Assembly: GCA_002224055.1 (NCBI GenBank)
Contig: AZLU01000025.1
Coordinates: 175,753 to 239,752 of the forward strand
Length of the DNA stretch: 64,000 nucleotides
Source of the DNA: Pezizomycotina sp. ARF18
Lineage: Eukaryota > Ascomycota
Reading direction: 5' to 3'
The translations under genes and the position numbers were made by a program. The first letter of the stretch is position 1; each line of letters begins with the position of its first letter. The notes under the pieces are model-generated. The model ran no database searches. It saw only the letters and a program-made list of their open reading frames with translations, and had not been told where the DNA came from. Below, piece after piece: positions 1 through 13,026 of this stretch.

Positions 1-1799
1 CGTTAGTACAAGTTATTGGATATATTATTTTTTGGGAGGGAAGGAAAGAGCGGATGTTGGTAGTGGTCTGACCACCTCATACAAATCAATTTCCCCTCCC
101 CGTCACCCAGCTGCTTTCTCTTTTTCCTTCAAGGGGGTGGGTTTTAACAAAAAGTGAAATTCTTATATTACGCTTAATATGGTACATATACATATTCGGA
201 TACATCTCCTTTCCTCAACCAGTAATGACTAGATTATAGCGACATCTCTGCTGCTGAAAAATAAAATACAAAGTAAATTTAACGAAAAAAAAAATAAAAA
301 TAAAAATAAAAAATAACGGCTCAACAATTCCAAAACGTGGAGAGGAAGCATTTTAATCATGAAACACACAGGACACACGCAACGTACGTCCAGCTTTTTC
401 CCACTCTTCTTCATTGTTAGCTGGGTTTTCCGACTTCGAATTCCTTCTCAGGTGTACACAAAGCTGCAACAAAAAGCCGTCATTGTGACCTTTCGTTATT
501 GAAGTGGGGTATACGCACAGACGAGGGAAAAATCGGATCATATAGAAAACCCGCCTCTTTTAGAGTTGATCCAGTTTTTGTCTCCGAATTTCTTTTGGGC
601 AAGTAGTATATTAAAAACGCCCATTATATCAGACGTATACGCACCGTTGATCAATCAATCAACCCCGCAAAAAAAAAAAAACGCGTCTTTTAAATCATCG
701 ATCTCATAATTGCGACGACTTTTTTCCTTTCCGTGATGGAATTTCTCATCGGATTTGTGCCGATAGTAGAGAATTCTAGATCTCCAGATGTTTTTTCCTT
801 GTTCTACTTAAAAGGGTTCTGCATTATCAAGTGCCAACTGATTATAAGCTGTTCGTTTCTTAAGTACTTTTTATTTTATAAGAATAGCTCTATCATAATA
901 ATAATAAATAACAATAATAATAATGATAAAATAATAATAATAATAATGATAATAATAAAAAAATATCAATATTCCTGCCACTAGTAGTCTAGTACTAGTG
1001 TTTTTGTGGATCCATCTCCGTGGATCGCGATATGATTAGGTGGAGCAATCTGTTACAAAAAAAAAAAAAAAAAAAAAAAAAAAAGCCATAACCCGCCAGA
1101 GGGAAAAAAGAAAAAAAGAAACACTCACTACTTGGGAATTGAAACTTTTATATTTTATTATTATTTGATGGTTACACAGAAAACTCAACCCTTCAAAGTT
1201 TATTTTAGTGGCGGCCGTCGAAAATATTTTTACAAAAGCCTGCCAAGGCGAGGCGTGATGAGCTACTTAAAAGCTAGTCGGTAAACATCTAATGGGACGA
1301 CGACAAACGAGCTTACAGGAGCCGATTGCTTGAGCACGTATATTGTCAATAATAAGGTGAATGATTTGAAAAAAAAAAATAAATAAATAAAATTAACGTA
1401 CAGTGATGAACTGTTGCTGGAAAAGAACCAAAGAATATACAAACCTTTGCTTATAAAAGACGACATGTGTTTAGCGCTACCTGTTTACAGGAATCAAAAT
1501 CCATTTATACTCTGTATTAAATAATCTAAAAGTTAGACTTCGTACGTCAATACTCATAGTAGGAGTAGGAAAGCGTACTTTTTTATGTCTGGATGTGTCG
1601 CTTGGACAAGCTGTACCCTAGTTTTCTGGTTTAAAAAACGCAGATATCTCATAACCGCCCATATTCAACTTCTAGCATCTTCAACCAAGCCCATTTATTT
1701 ATACTTATTTTTTTCTTGGACTCAAAAATTCACTGGGGTATATTTTCAACGGCAGGTGTTTTGTCCATACCGTCCAGCTTTTACGTCTTTGTACCACTA

Positions 1800-1835
<36 letters not shown>

Positions 1836-2086
1836 AACAACAACAACGATGCCTTTTTGTACGAATTGCGAAAGGATGTGCTTTGATGGCGGGGCGATGA
1901 TATCAACTACCATCATTTCAGCTTACTTTCTCTTGTGTTCGCCACTACGGGGATTTGATCAATATGACATGGATATATGTTTCTTCTCAGCTACAATAGC
2001 TTCGGTTCATGTCGTCTTGAATTGCGATTGATCAACAGAACGCTCACACAAGTAGATGTTATGATATAAGATGAATACAAGGAGTG
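1..2086. other. AT-rich intergenic stretch without a recognised gene
   Basis: I see no conserved protein or RNA gene here. The stretch holds an ATA/AAT trinucleotide run at about 895-960, an A28 run at 1057-1084 and an A34 run at 1801-1834 followed by a short CAA repeat. Short open frames exist on both strands, but they are dominated by low-complexity codons (Ile/Asn, Lys, Phe/Leu) and show no motif. Confidence 0.6.
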
Positions 2087-2366
2087 ATGGCCCAAAAAAA
2101 GCTCATGTAATAAGACTAAGCTACTCAGTGCTCAAGCAACTGCATGGTCCTACCCACTATTCCCCTCGAGAGCACTACCTGTAGTAAAACTATGCAACGA
2201 GCTATATAATGCTAATAAAGAAAGATGCAAAAAAATGGTCAAGCCTCATCTAAGAACTAAATTAGATGACAGTGATGGTATATGCAAGCTCGCTCTAAAA
2301 TCTTTAAAGAACATGATACAGAAATATTGTCACATATACGATATCCTGAGGAAGCCCGTGATAGGT
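2087..2366 (+). CDS. Open frame of unknown function, possibly a gene or repeat fragment
   Basis: About 90 codons stay open in one frame before running into the 3' end of the oppositely oriented ferric reductase-like gene. The composition is that of an ordinary soluble, lysine-rich protein (for example NANKERCKKMVKPHLRTK) and not of a simple repeat, which sets it apart from the low-complexity frames around it. An internal ATG lies at 2235. I do not recognise a family. It could be the 3' exon of a gene, a remnant of a repeat, or chance. No start, intron or terminator can be assigned. Confidence 0.2.
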
Positions 2367-4200
2367 TTACCATCCGAAGTCCTCGCACCAGAACCATACG
2401 GGTGCTGTTGCCTCGTCGCTACCGTCCACCTCCGCATCTACAGCTGCCTTTGCGTCGTACCCCATATCCGGTGGACCGCAGACTAAGATGGCAAGGCTGC
2501 TGCCGCTCGCTTACACGAAACCACGCTTGTCCGAATGATCGCATTGATATTCGGGCGACCGATTTCCACGGTCGCTTCTATGCCCTTCCTGCAGTTCGAT
2601 TTCCACATCTCTCCTCGCGCCCGCTCCGCCGACTAGAGCCTCATCATTTCGACTCGTGATTTGTCGTCAGTGCAGGGGCGTAGTGTCCCGTAACGAACAA
2701 TTCCAGTCGGCACTGGTAGTTACCGCCCGTGCTGGATTCCTCACTTACGAGCTCGTCGCGGAACGACGGATCCGAACGAGATACCCACTTGACGTCTTCC
2801 GGTCGCTTTACCGACCAAATGAACCTATCCTTTTTCCCTGGTCTCGCGCCGCGTGCCTGGGATCCGGCGGTTAATCCAGTCTCTGGACTATCGTCTACAT
2901 CTACCACGACCGGTTGCCGAACAAAGACAGCATATAGGCCATGTAAAAGTTGCGCCGATGCCTCCGGCGATTAAAACAACACTACCGAATGTTAAGTTTC
3001 GGAAAGGCCTCCGCGGCACCATACGGACGTCACATTTGACAGCGAAGTCTTTACTAATTTCGTTGCCGTGAAGCAAGCGTGTGAACCATCCAGCTTCCTT
3101 GCCACGATCCTAATCTTCCTCCCGTCCGCCGATGTACCTGCGATCGTAAATGATGGAAGCGGGTACTTGATATGTGCGGAACACACAGGTAAACATGCAT
3201 CCCCGGAACAGCTTTCGCGAAAACCTCTGCGAAGAAGAAGAAGCAGAGAGACATCGACTTGAAACGACGTCCTCCGTTATTCGCTCTACCCTTGCAGGTG
3301 CCAACCGCGACCCGTAATAGCCGCAATGCTTTATCAGCGATGAATATATCCGCCGATGCAAGTACGTAAGGCCGCAGGTGCTTAACGTGGAACCATGCAA
3401 GGATCGAAAGCACACGCGCCGATAAAAGATATAGCGTAGAACAACCTATACTTCTCTCCGAAACCTAGGTAGGCTCGTTACGCCCATTGCAATTAAAATC
3501 GAAAGCATGGTGATGCGATTATGGAGTCCAACTTGAACGCACGGTCCAGACGGTTCCATGTTACGAAGTAGTAGGTATAGTATGCTCCATGTAAAGCGAG
3601 GAAGAAAGTGATTAGTCGGCCGAGCCAGCGGTGCACGACGTTGAGCTGTTCGTGGGAAGTTCCGTAAAGCGGACGAGGATTTGCAACATGGCTTTGCTAG
3701 AAAGAAAGTATTGCATCGGTAGTAGGCGGCACTGATGCGACCGAAGCGCTTTGTAAGGTGGAAGAAATCAAATGATAACAGCTTTTGAATTAACCAACTT
3801 GCAACTCCAAAACCAAAAAGCCAAAACCCGCCGCTGTATTTCCGCCTTCCTGAACACAACGAGGTTTTCACCGAACAGTTATGGTATTCTACTTCGTGTT
3901 TTACCTACCTCTTTCGTCTGGGTGACGCCAGCATCCCATCCACAAAAACCCAATAGGATTCCGATCCAATAGCTGCCATGTCCCTAGCCGTGGCTTTTTT
4001 CTCCAAACGAATTGACCTAACCGCCATTTCCACCGGTTAATAACCTGCGCAGCGTCGCCTCGTAGCCCCCTACTCCCGGGAATTGCTTCGCCCCTGCCAG
4101 TGGCGGTATATCTTGCCGGAAGTATTGTCGCAGAATGCATGCGACGGCGAAGAAAGCGAAGGACGCCGTGCAGGACCTGTCATATTTGTGAGCGCGATTG
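2367..4200 (-). CDS. Ferric reductase-like transmembrane NAD(P)H oxidoreductase
   Basis: This belongs to the ferric reductase/NADPH oxidase family, membrane flavocytochromes that move electrons from cytosolic NADPH through FAD and haem to extracellular metal or oxygen. Reading leftward, the N-terminal half has membrane helices with the haem-ligand pattern HRWLGR...ALHGAYY (about 3600-3660) and a second histidine pair in AWFHVKHLRPY (about 3365-3410). The C-terminal half has the NAD-binding motif VVLIAGGIGAT (about 2950-2970), the segment VCGPPDMGYDAKAAVDAE and the terminal FWCEDFGW directly before TAA at 2367-2369. Family members normally end in a similar FGW or FxW tail. The frame changes at least five times, as in the other genes here. 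The start is uncertain: candidate ATGs lie at 4140 and near 4170-4190. Substrate (iron, copper or oxygen) cannot be told from sequence. Confidence 0.78.
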
Positions 4201-4993
4201 AGCTTCCGTTAGATATGACAAGATCTGAACCAGCATCAAATTGATGGGAAATCTCTAAAATATAACGGCAGATGGGTTTTTGTCAATAGACCTACAGAAT
4301 TCCATAGAAATATAGAAACTGTCGTCGTTCTTCTTTGGCTTCATAGGGGAGTTTCGGGTTGATAGTCCAATGCATGATGTAACAGTAAGTGGTGGGCCGA
4401 AAGAGAACGGACCCGGACGTTGACCGAAGACCAAAAGAAATAAAGAGGGCTTGCTTCTTTTCCTTTTAGTGATTAAGCTTCCCTCCACAGAACAAAAAAA
4501 GAAGCCGCGGTCCAAATGAAAATTCTGCACCGCAAAACGGACAGAACGGAATCGAGCTCACCGAAGAATAAGTGTTTTGCACTGTGCAGCAAAGTAGCAG
4601 ACAGGTGGTAAACAAAGGGGAAAGGTCCAGCCCTACGGGGATAAAGCGGAAGTGAGAAGAATGAACGAAAGAAGAAAAAAAAAAAAAAAAAAAAAAAAAA
4701 AAACAAGACAGTAGTAGACAGAAAAAGAGCTCATTGAGACATAAAAGAGAAGTTGCTAGCAGATTAGCGGTGTTAGTAGTATAAAACGAAGTATGGGGCC
4801 CCACAGTTGAAGAAAAATTTTCTGATTCGATCTTTGTCGACGAACTAACACTCAGTATACCTATCTATATTTCGATCCGTTTCTGCGAAAGGTCAGCTAT
4901 AAATATATAAACAATTCCACTTAAGAAAACCATATATATCTAGATCATTATTTCGTGCAACCTACCATCTGCGCCAGGTTTTTACAGTTCAGT
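4201..4993. other. Intergenic region between two divergent genes
   Basis: This 0.8-kb region separates the 5' ends of the ferric reductase-like gene (leftward) and the nucleoside hydrolase (rightward), so it should hold both promoters. An A-rich run of about 30 bases lies at about 4674-4703. No further gene is supported. Confidence 0.5.
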
Positions 4994-6210
4994 ATGAAAA
5001 TAATAGCAACACAACAGAGCGGGTGCCGGTGTGGCTGGACTGCGATCCAGGTCACGATGACCTATTCGCCATGTTACTGGCCGCCGAACACCCCTCCCTC
5101 AAACTTCTCGGAGTGAGCACCGTCACACGGCAATGCATCGCAGGAAAAAACTACCAGAAACGCCTGTCAATTTAACCGCGTTCGGGAGACTAGACATCCC
5201 GGTATACGGCGGAGCAAAGAAACCTTTTCAGCGACCTGCGGTCCACGCTTCGGATATCCATGGACAAAGCGGGATCGATGGACGGATTTACTACCTCAAT
5301 CCGAGAAGCATGCAGAGTCGACGAATGCCATCGTCCGCAATGCGCGACGCTCTCATGGCTACGGAGCCGGGCACGGCTTGCCTTGTAGCGACGGGTGCTC
5401 TGACAAACGCCGCGTTGCTCTTTGCGACGTTTCGCGAGTCGTGGTACATATAAAAACCGTATCGATCATGGTGGCTCATTTATAAAGGGAATATTACAGA
5501 GTTTGCAGAGTTTAACATCTACGTAAGGTCCCGTTTATTTGTTATTTAATAATAATTATTATTATTATTATCATTATTATCATTATTATCATTATTGTCA
5601 TTATTATCATTATTTTCTCAGGGTAGTGCACCTGATGAATGGTACACAAAGGTACTAACAAATAGATAATCTTCGAACACTCTGCGTGTGACCCAGAAGC
5701 GCGACGTCCATCTTTTCTCTGCCTGCACTTTCAGGTAAGATAAGATATACCGCTCGACCTAACACACGTGTTTTAGCTACCCGATCCGTCCTCGATACCC
5801 TCTTGACATCCGAGCCTACGCTCTTCAGGAAGATGTTATGTGAGCTGTTGACGTTTTTCGCAAAGACCTACGCGGAAGTATTTAATATCACCGCTGGACC
5901 TCCCGTACACGATCCAATTGCCGTTGCGGCTATACTCCCGGATGAGCAGCTTCGTCTTCTGGAATTTGAGTGGGAGGAAGGCAGCGTGCATGTTACTTGC
6001 TCAGGGACCGGAGCTTGGAAGGACCGTCTGGTGAAGGTGATGCTCCAATGGCGCAGCACAGCGGAGTTGCGACGATAGACATGGGCAGTGAAGGACTTAA
6101 AATTGGCAATGTCAAGACAATGGTCGGTATGAAAGCTAACGCGGACGCCTTTTGGAACCTGTCATGGCAGCGTTGACAAATCTGACGCCGTGTCTCCGTT
6201 GAACACATGA
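4994..6210 (+). CDS. Inosine-uridine preferring nucleoside hydrolase
   Basis: The product hydrolyses the N-glycosidic bond of purine or pyrimidine ribonucleosides, releasing ribose and base for salvage. The N-terminal Ca2+-binding signature [11 protein letters not shown] starts about 14 codons after the ATG. Further family blocks are [13 protein letters not shown] (about 5250-5285), [15 protein letters not shown] (about 5390-5430) and, after an intron, [17 protein letters not shown]...[10 protein letters not shown] (about 5855-5938). The C-terminal [14 protein letters not shown] is also typical. The ATG at 4994 is chosen because it directly precedes the signature, one base out of frame, which fits loss of an A from an A-run. 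An intron of about 170 bases (from 5532) contains an ATTATC-type microsatellite. The ending SDAVSPLNT before TGA at 6208 is the most natural tail. It resembles fungal URH1-type hydrolases. Confidence 0.85.
5542..5614 (+). repeat. ATT/ATC microsatellite inside an intron
   Basis: An imperfect run of ATT and ATC triplets (cattattat units) fills most of an intron of the nucleoside hydrolase gene. It is a simple repeat with no coding sense. Confidence 0.8.
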
Positions 6211-7770
6211 GCTGTATGAGTCCCATTGGGTCTCTGTTGTACGATATATCTTTCTTTTCGAGGATTTTCCTTTGCTCTAAGGGTTGTATACTTTTGAATA
6301 TCTCGCACGAAATTTTTTGGCTTGGAATTGCTGCTAGTATAGATATGAATTATTTTTCTTCTCTTCCTCTTTATCTTTCCGTTTTTCTTCTTTCGTTTCT
6401 TTTTTTTATTTCGGTCCACGATTCGCTTGCAAGGGTTAATTTTCATTTGTAAAGTCCGTTGAGCACGTTATCAGTTAATCCTTTTCGTATAGACTCCATT
6501 CTCATTCCTTTTCTCTTTGCAGGGGAGGGGGGAAATGCATATTGCCGTTTTTACTTATCAGCTTGCGAGGAGAGAGGGAAATTAGACTGGTTCAGTAAAG
6601 AGAGTTATCAACCACTTATAATTGAAAATAATTTCCGATATCTCAAAGGTCCGTGAGCAGAGAGGTAAAAGGCAGATAGGGAAGATAGGTATACTTAACT
6701 TATATAGTTACGAGGCAGTCGTATTCCAATCTGTATAGATATTATGTGGATAGATTGCCGCGGACTTTATTTTTATTTGATCGACATACTTCTTAGATGG
6801 ATTTTGGGTGAAAATGATCCTAGAAATCTGTGGTAGAAATTTGCATTTATATTGGTCGCACTTTTCTCATCTTCTTATCTATCACCATCCCTCCGTGCTC
6901 CCGGTCTGTGAGTGCCTTAGTTTCGCCCTCTTGCGCGGATAAATTAGCCTAGATGACGAACACCCAAAAACCAATATTAAAAAAGGAGCCAAGAAAAGAA
7001 AGAAAAAGAAAAGACAAGCGAAACGGTTTTATATATAGAAATTATAGATTAAAAATTCTTCGAAGCTAAGCTTAGCGTCAGCCCAAGGGTAAGAACTACG
7101 GCGCGGAGAAAGAAGGAAGAGAGTTGGTTAGTTGTCGTAGAGAATAATATTAATATTAATATAAACAAGTAAACAAGTAAACAAAGTAACAAACAAAAAT
7201 ACTTCTGTCTTATTATTCATTAAAATTATTATTTTATTTGTTTTGTTATTTATTTGTTATCTACTATAATTTATCACGCAAGTTGTGTGATATCCTCCCG
7301 TATAACATTTTCACAGTATATATACTTGTACATATACAGATAGTACTCATATATATATATCCATCCATCATCCCACTTCATATCTGATCCAATCACCACC
7401 ATCACCGTCACCATCACCATTTGCCCTCCATTTTTCCTCCTCTGCCGCATACATTTTCTTTTTCGATAGTTCTTCTCTCTTCTCTCTTCATTTTCTTTTT
7501 TCTTTAATAGCAAAAAGACCCTCCTTCCTTTAAGCTTGTGAAGAAAGGGTCCTAGTCTAAAAAGACCCCGCAATTGCAGATTTCTTCTGAGTTGTTCAAC
7601 GGTTGTTCGCTGGCATTGCTTTGAAATTTTTTCGTTTTGCCTGCGCAGGCCCTGCTAGTAGGTGCAGTAGCGGGTCTAGAATTTTTTTCGCCTCTTTTTT
7701 CCCCCCTTTCTCTCTTACTCTTCCTCGTTTTTTAATTTCTATCAGGCTATCGAGGATTATCGAGAAAAAA

Positions 7771-7817
<47 letters not shown>

Positions 7818-8764
7818 GAGAGCGGGGAAGGAAGAGAGAGGATCCATCGATCTCTACTACCTTTGCATTTAACTGCTAGTCATCTTTCATTCTAAATTTC
7901 TTCCATAAATTCGTCCAATCTCTCTCCAATTTTCTTCCCATCGTTGCAGTACGAGTATATCCACCTCTAGCTCATTTATACTAGGGATTTCTAATTTTTT
8001 TTTTTTCCTCAGAAGTCAAAACAAAGGTTTTCAAAAAAAAAAAACATCAATTGTCTTCGGAGGTATTGTTATTTTCACTTCATTTTCGAAAATTTGCATT
8101 CCCAGGCTGTCTTTGTTTATAATTCTTGAAAAAAAGCTCTTTCGTCTTATTGAAATTCCGTTCTTCCTGTTGTATTTTTGGATTTCTGCCCAAGTTTTCT
8201 CCCTTTCTTCAGATCTTTTGCCATATATTCCCAAGATTCTCCCGGATTCCGCGGTCTTCGTTGATTGCAGCCAGTTAGGTAAGCACAACCGGAGCAAGGA
8301 AAAAATCAGGATTATTCGAGGAAAGAGATTTGAACCCTTCAAAAACATAAACTTCCCTTCTTCTGAGAGCTCAATTCCTTTTTCACACGAAGACGATATT
8401 CGATTGATCGCTTTAGCAAAAATCACTTTTTCGTTTCTATTTAAAAAATCTAAATATTTTTTCTTTGAAATTTGCTAATCTTTTTACCCCTCCTCGATAG
8501 TACTCAGAAAGCAGTGTTATCGTTTGGTTGTCAGTTTTCAAGAACAAAAAGCGTGTAAGCAAGCACCTCACCAAACAACGACGAATATCCAAAATTTCAA
8601 GCCCTCAACAAAACGCCCTTTCAACGGCGCTGGACGAACTGACAACAGGGAACCCCCACCCCGCTGCTTTTCCTGAAGATTTTCTTAATCTCTGTTCATC
8701 CAGAAAAAACTTTATCAAACCGACGTGGCGACATAAGATTCGCTAGAACTTCATACGAGGCGTG
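6211..8764. other. Gene-free pyrimidine-rich region upstream of glycogenin
   Basis: No conserved coding block could be found over 2.5 kb. The DNA is rich in TTCTTT/TCTCT tracts on the + strand between about 6340 and 6420 and 7440 and 7520, and has an A15 run joined to a GA dinucleotide repeat near 7766-7822. Two overlapping open frames of 121 and 131 codons on opposite strands at 8031-8478 show no family motif and are not called. The right end should contain the glycogenin promoter and 5' leader. Confidence 0.5.
7780..7822 (+). repeat. GA dinucleotide microsatellite
   Basis: About 20 GA units, interrupted once by GATA, follow an A-run. It is a simple repeat in the intergenic region. Confidence 0.9.
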
Positions 8765-11700
8765 ATGGAACAAGTTTATTGCACTGTAGGTCCTTGCAAG
8801 CTGATCTTTTCTAGAAGCTCTTCTTCTCCCTTTCTATTATACTTCCTCTTTTTTTCCCTACTCTTTTGTATGGTCCTATTGTATCTTATTCATTATCGCT
8901 ATCTATTACTCTCTTTGTTTTTCCTATTTGCTTGTGTGCTTATATATATATGTATACGACTATATTTATATAATATATATCATCTATATATTATACCTTT
9001 GTATACATGTTGCCTTATATTACGTGGGTGGAAGAAGATGTGGCGATGACATGTCACAAGGATATCCTTTGCTCAATTAGTTCACTATGACGATCCCTTA
9101 CTAACCAATTTTGATAGTTGATTCTCACGGACGGGTACCTTCCGGGTAATTTAAACCTGCTTTTCCTTAGTGGCCCGCAATTGCCTATCAATAGGCATTC
9201 AGTGTCTTGATCCATCAAGACAATGGCCAATGGACCAAGTTAACCGAGGCTGTGAACAGGCGCCCAGGTCCTTGCGCACTCACTCCGTGATGGCGGCACC
9301 ACCAGGAAACTGGTCGTTCTGATCCCGAAGAGGGACTCAGCGAAGCGACTATAACGGAGCTAGAGGTATTGCAAATTCCTGATGTTTAGCTACTAGTATT
9401 CCGTAATGAATCGATAAGACAATGTGCTAACCACAATTGGTTTAATAACCATTTTAGCGACTATATGACTATGTCATCAAGGTTTCTCGCCTCGCTAACA
9501 GAGAACCAGCAAACTTGATGCTGCTGGGCGATTGAGCTTGCACAGACGTTCACCAAGATTAAGCTCTGGAGTCTCGTGCAATTCTCGAAAATCATTTACC
9601 TAGATGCGGACGTGCTAGCCCTCGGTGCACCGGACGAGCTGTTTGATACCGAGGCTGATTTCGCCGTAAGTTGAGCATTCGTTTATTGCTGTCCACAGAC
9701 ATTCTCAAGGCAACGCAACGAAAGCAAAAGCTCTAACACGTCATCCTAATTTACCAGGCGTGCCCGATGTTGGATGGCCGGACTGCTTCAATAGCGTAAG
9801 TCATGATTCCCTTTTTCTTCCAATACTTTAGAATTATTAGCCAATAAATTGCTGACTTTGCGACTGTAGGGTGTCATGGTTCTCACGCCAAACATGGGAA
9901 CATACAGCGCTCTATTAAATTTGGCAGAACGAGGACTGTCGTTTGACGGTAAGTTCTTTACAATGCGTATTTCGCGACCCTGCCGCATTTCTTTGATTGT
10001 ATCGATGCTTAGGAAAGTGATTCTAACCGTTCGTGTATACAGGAGCGGACCAAGGACTGCTAAACATGCATTTTAGGAGTTGGCACCGACTTTCTTTCAC
10101 CTACAATGTGACACCGTCGGCAAGTTACCAGTGCGTAGGCCAGAATTTTGAAATTCCGAAATTTCCCCATCCTCCTCCCCAAACAAGGTAACATTTCGCT
10201 AACTATGACCTAGGTATACCCCGCATACCACCACTATGGCTCAAACATCCGCATGGTACACTTCATTGGTGCAAATAAACCATGGCTTCAAAGTAGGCCA
10301 AGCGGAAGCAGTCAACATCCTGCTTCTTATGGTGACCTGCTTTCGAGGTGGTGGGCAACGTGGGATCTGCATTACAGATCTCTAAGTGAACAGAATCCAG
10401 CTGGAAAACAAACTCTGGCGCGCCATTCTCGTTCCAATTTGGACAGAACCAACAGCAACAACCTGCTGGATACGACCCCAACTTCAGGAGAAATCACAGC
10501 ACCTACGATAACGCACCTCCGAGTGGGCCTACAACATGGCAACCACCGCCGAAGGTGTCGGAAAAGAAAGAACAACCTCAAGGTTCCCAGTCACCCCAGG
10601 AAAACAAGCTTACAAACCGCCAGTATTCCAGACCATGGAGGAGGAGAACTGGGGAAACCTTACGTACCCCCCATTTACCTTCCGAAGGAGGCTGTTCCGT
10701 ACGTGCCTCGAGAGATGCCGTACTCAATGTATTCACAGACAAAGGTACCAGATACCGTCTATCACAGTCATGAGGAATATAATAAACAAGGAATGCAACA
10801 GGCTGCTCAATCCACGACGCCGCCGCCACAGCAGCAACAAACTTCCTACACAGCAAATAGGAGGTTTTCTGCTGATGACATCCAAGAAAGAGTCGATAAA
10901 GACCTTCCATTCCCACCCCCCCTTGTAGCGTCCGAAGAGAAAGATGATGCGGAGGATAGTCATGAGCCTATTTTTGCAAGATCGCAAGGTCAGTCAAAGC
11001 CGGCATTTGAAGCTCCAATGCAAAATTGGGATCCTGCAAGGTTCTCACCACCACCAGGTTCTGCTCCAGAAGCGAAGAATTTCCCCACGCACACGTACGA
11101 GTGGAATACCTCCACCGAAGAGACCCCTTCGTGCCACCCAAGCTTTCCTCACCACCTAAAAACCTTAACTACCAGCTGCCTGCCAAGGCCCCCACGGGAC
11201 CACAAGGGTGTTCCCATGGGAGAAAGAAGCAACAAGAACAGGAGGTGGATCGCCGCTCGTTGACCCTGAATCACCAGTGGATGTCAAGATTGTTTCCGAA
11301 GACGATTGGACAAGCTACAGCTTGGTCAACGCTTGGGATAACGATCCAGATATGGCCGTTACGTAGAAACTTTCCAAAGTTACCTACCAGGCCGACGATC
11401 CGGTACGGCGACACCCAAGCAAGCTTTTAGAATTGCTGATTTGGATGTCAGAGACGGTGCGGTCCAAGGCAAAACAGATATAATCCCCCCAGCACTTCCC
11501 GTAACCCCTAACCCTGTCCGAAGCATGCGCGGTTCCTGGCAAGCAAATGTCTTGAACGATGAGTCGAAGTATCCAGCGCGAAGGGTATCCCCAGTCAAGA
11601 AGAGTGGGATCCTGCCCAACAGTTGGAGGAACTGAAGAACGCTCCCGCAATGCTGCTGAAGAAGAGTCCCCCATCGCCAAATAATCTTGGCTTGGGATCT

Positions 11701-12029
11701 CCTCGGTCTCCAGGCGAGGTATTAGTTTCCTCCTCTGTCCCCGTTCCTCAACTTCCCCACATGATAACAGCTCAAATTGAGGAACACAGAAGAGCATCAC
11801 TCCTGGCGCACCAGCAGCAGACTGGAGAGCCTCCGACACACGAAGACTTCTCGTTACGGGCTGGGACAGCCCTACCGCCGGGGCAATTAGACCGATCGCC
11901 ATGCGCAGCGCTTCGACGCAAACAGAAGGTCCTGATGTGGAAGATAAGGCTGTACAGTGGTGTGAAGAGGATTTTGCCCGGGCGGAGAGTAATGTCGCCA
12001 ATCAACCTGTTGAGTTGGCTTCAGCCTGA
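8765..12029 (+). CDS. Glycogenin (glycosyltransferase family 8)
   Basis: Glycogenin primes glycogen synthesis in the cytosol by self-glucosylation from UDP-glucose. A first exon encodes MEQVYCT at 8765. After an intron of about 450 bases come GAQVLAHSLRDGGTTRK (about 9260-9310), the lead-in TKIKLWSLVQFSKIIYLDAD with the GT8 DxD motif (D-A-D, about 9610), ACPDVGWPDCFNSGVMVLTPN across an intron near 9796-9870, and GLLNMHFRSWHRLSF with FTYNVTPSASYQY (10050-10130). MVHFIGANKPW (10253) closes the catalytic domain. The following long, Pro/Ser/Gln-rich region with scattered charged residues is usual for filamentous-fungal glycogenins, which are much longer than the mammalian protein. The stop is TGA at 12027-12029 after RSASTQTEGP...PVELASA. 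The acceptor tyrosine probably lies in the tyrosine-rich FTYNVTPSASYQYTPAYHHY segment. Several indels shift the frame. Confidence 0.88.
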
Positions 12030-13026
12030 TTAACCTTATTTAACAAAAAACGAAAAGCGTTTCCTCTCTAACCCTTTAACTGTTGTTTTCTGTCTTGTTT
12101 TTCTTCTTTCTTTTTTTTCTCATTGGCTTAGTTCTGTTTCGTTCCTCTCCTAAATTTGCTGTTCAACGCATATATTTGTGGAAATTTGCATGACATTTTG
12201 AACCATTTCCCTCCAAACTACCATTTAAATTTCCCAAAAACGTCTGCTAGACATTTCATATGTAACAATGTGAATTTATAGTTCAGCATTCCTTGTATAT
12301 CTTTTGATTTAACTACCGTACATGACATGTCATTCACTTTCGTATTTTGAATGATTGACTTTTGTGTTTTCTTACGCCATACATAGCACTCCTTTTCTTT
12401 CCTTTTGTTACTTCGCAATTCATTTCTCTCCGCAAAAAAAGAGAGGATGTACTTAAAGCATTTAGGTGCCATGAAAAGAGACATTCCTCAACCTTCCTTG
12501 TACGATACTCGGTGAAGTCTGTTCATTTAGTTTCTTTTCGCCTTTCGCCGCTTTGAACGACAGCATGTATACCACTAGTTGGCTAGGTTACTGGAGCTTA
12601 CCACATAGTGTGATGATCTGATTTTTATTCTTTGAGAACTGATATTTTTCACCTATATTATTGATGTGATACCTTTCTTTTACCTTGAAACGTAGTAGCC
12701 TTGCACTGATAAAGCTAGAACTGTATATATATAGCTGGCATAGGAAGCCACCATCTACGGCATACTTCTATTTGAGGCAAAGCTCTAGTGTTTCTGTGCT
12801 TCAAGAAAAAAAAATAAAAAATAAAAAATAAAGCTCTTTGTGCATATTATCTTAAGATTTAACAAATATACTAGCCAAAAGACAGAAAACGCCGAATCCC
12901 GCCAGAGATTTTGAACCCCGTACCAACCGCTGACCTCATGCGTAGAAGGTATTATACAACTCGAATGCTTCCCGATTTTGATCTTACATCTTTTTTTGTC
13001 GGATTTTTTTTCTCCGCCAAGTTACT
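12030..13026. other. Intergenic region between convergent glycogenin and EFG1 genes
   Basis: About 1 kb between two gene 3' ends. It is AT-rich and contains a short AAAAATA-type run near 12807-12830. No gene is supported. Confidence 0.5.

Noticed and set aside
8031-8478. Overlapping open frames of 131 codons (-) and 121 codons (+).
   Set aside because: No conserved motif in either. Composition follows TTC/GAA-rich sequence, and the region is best explained as upstream of glycogenin.
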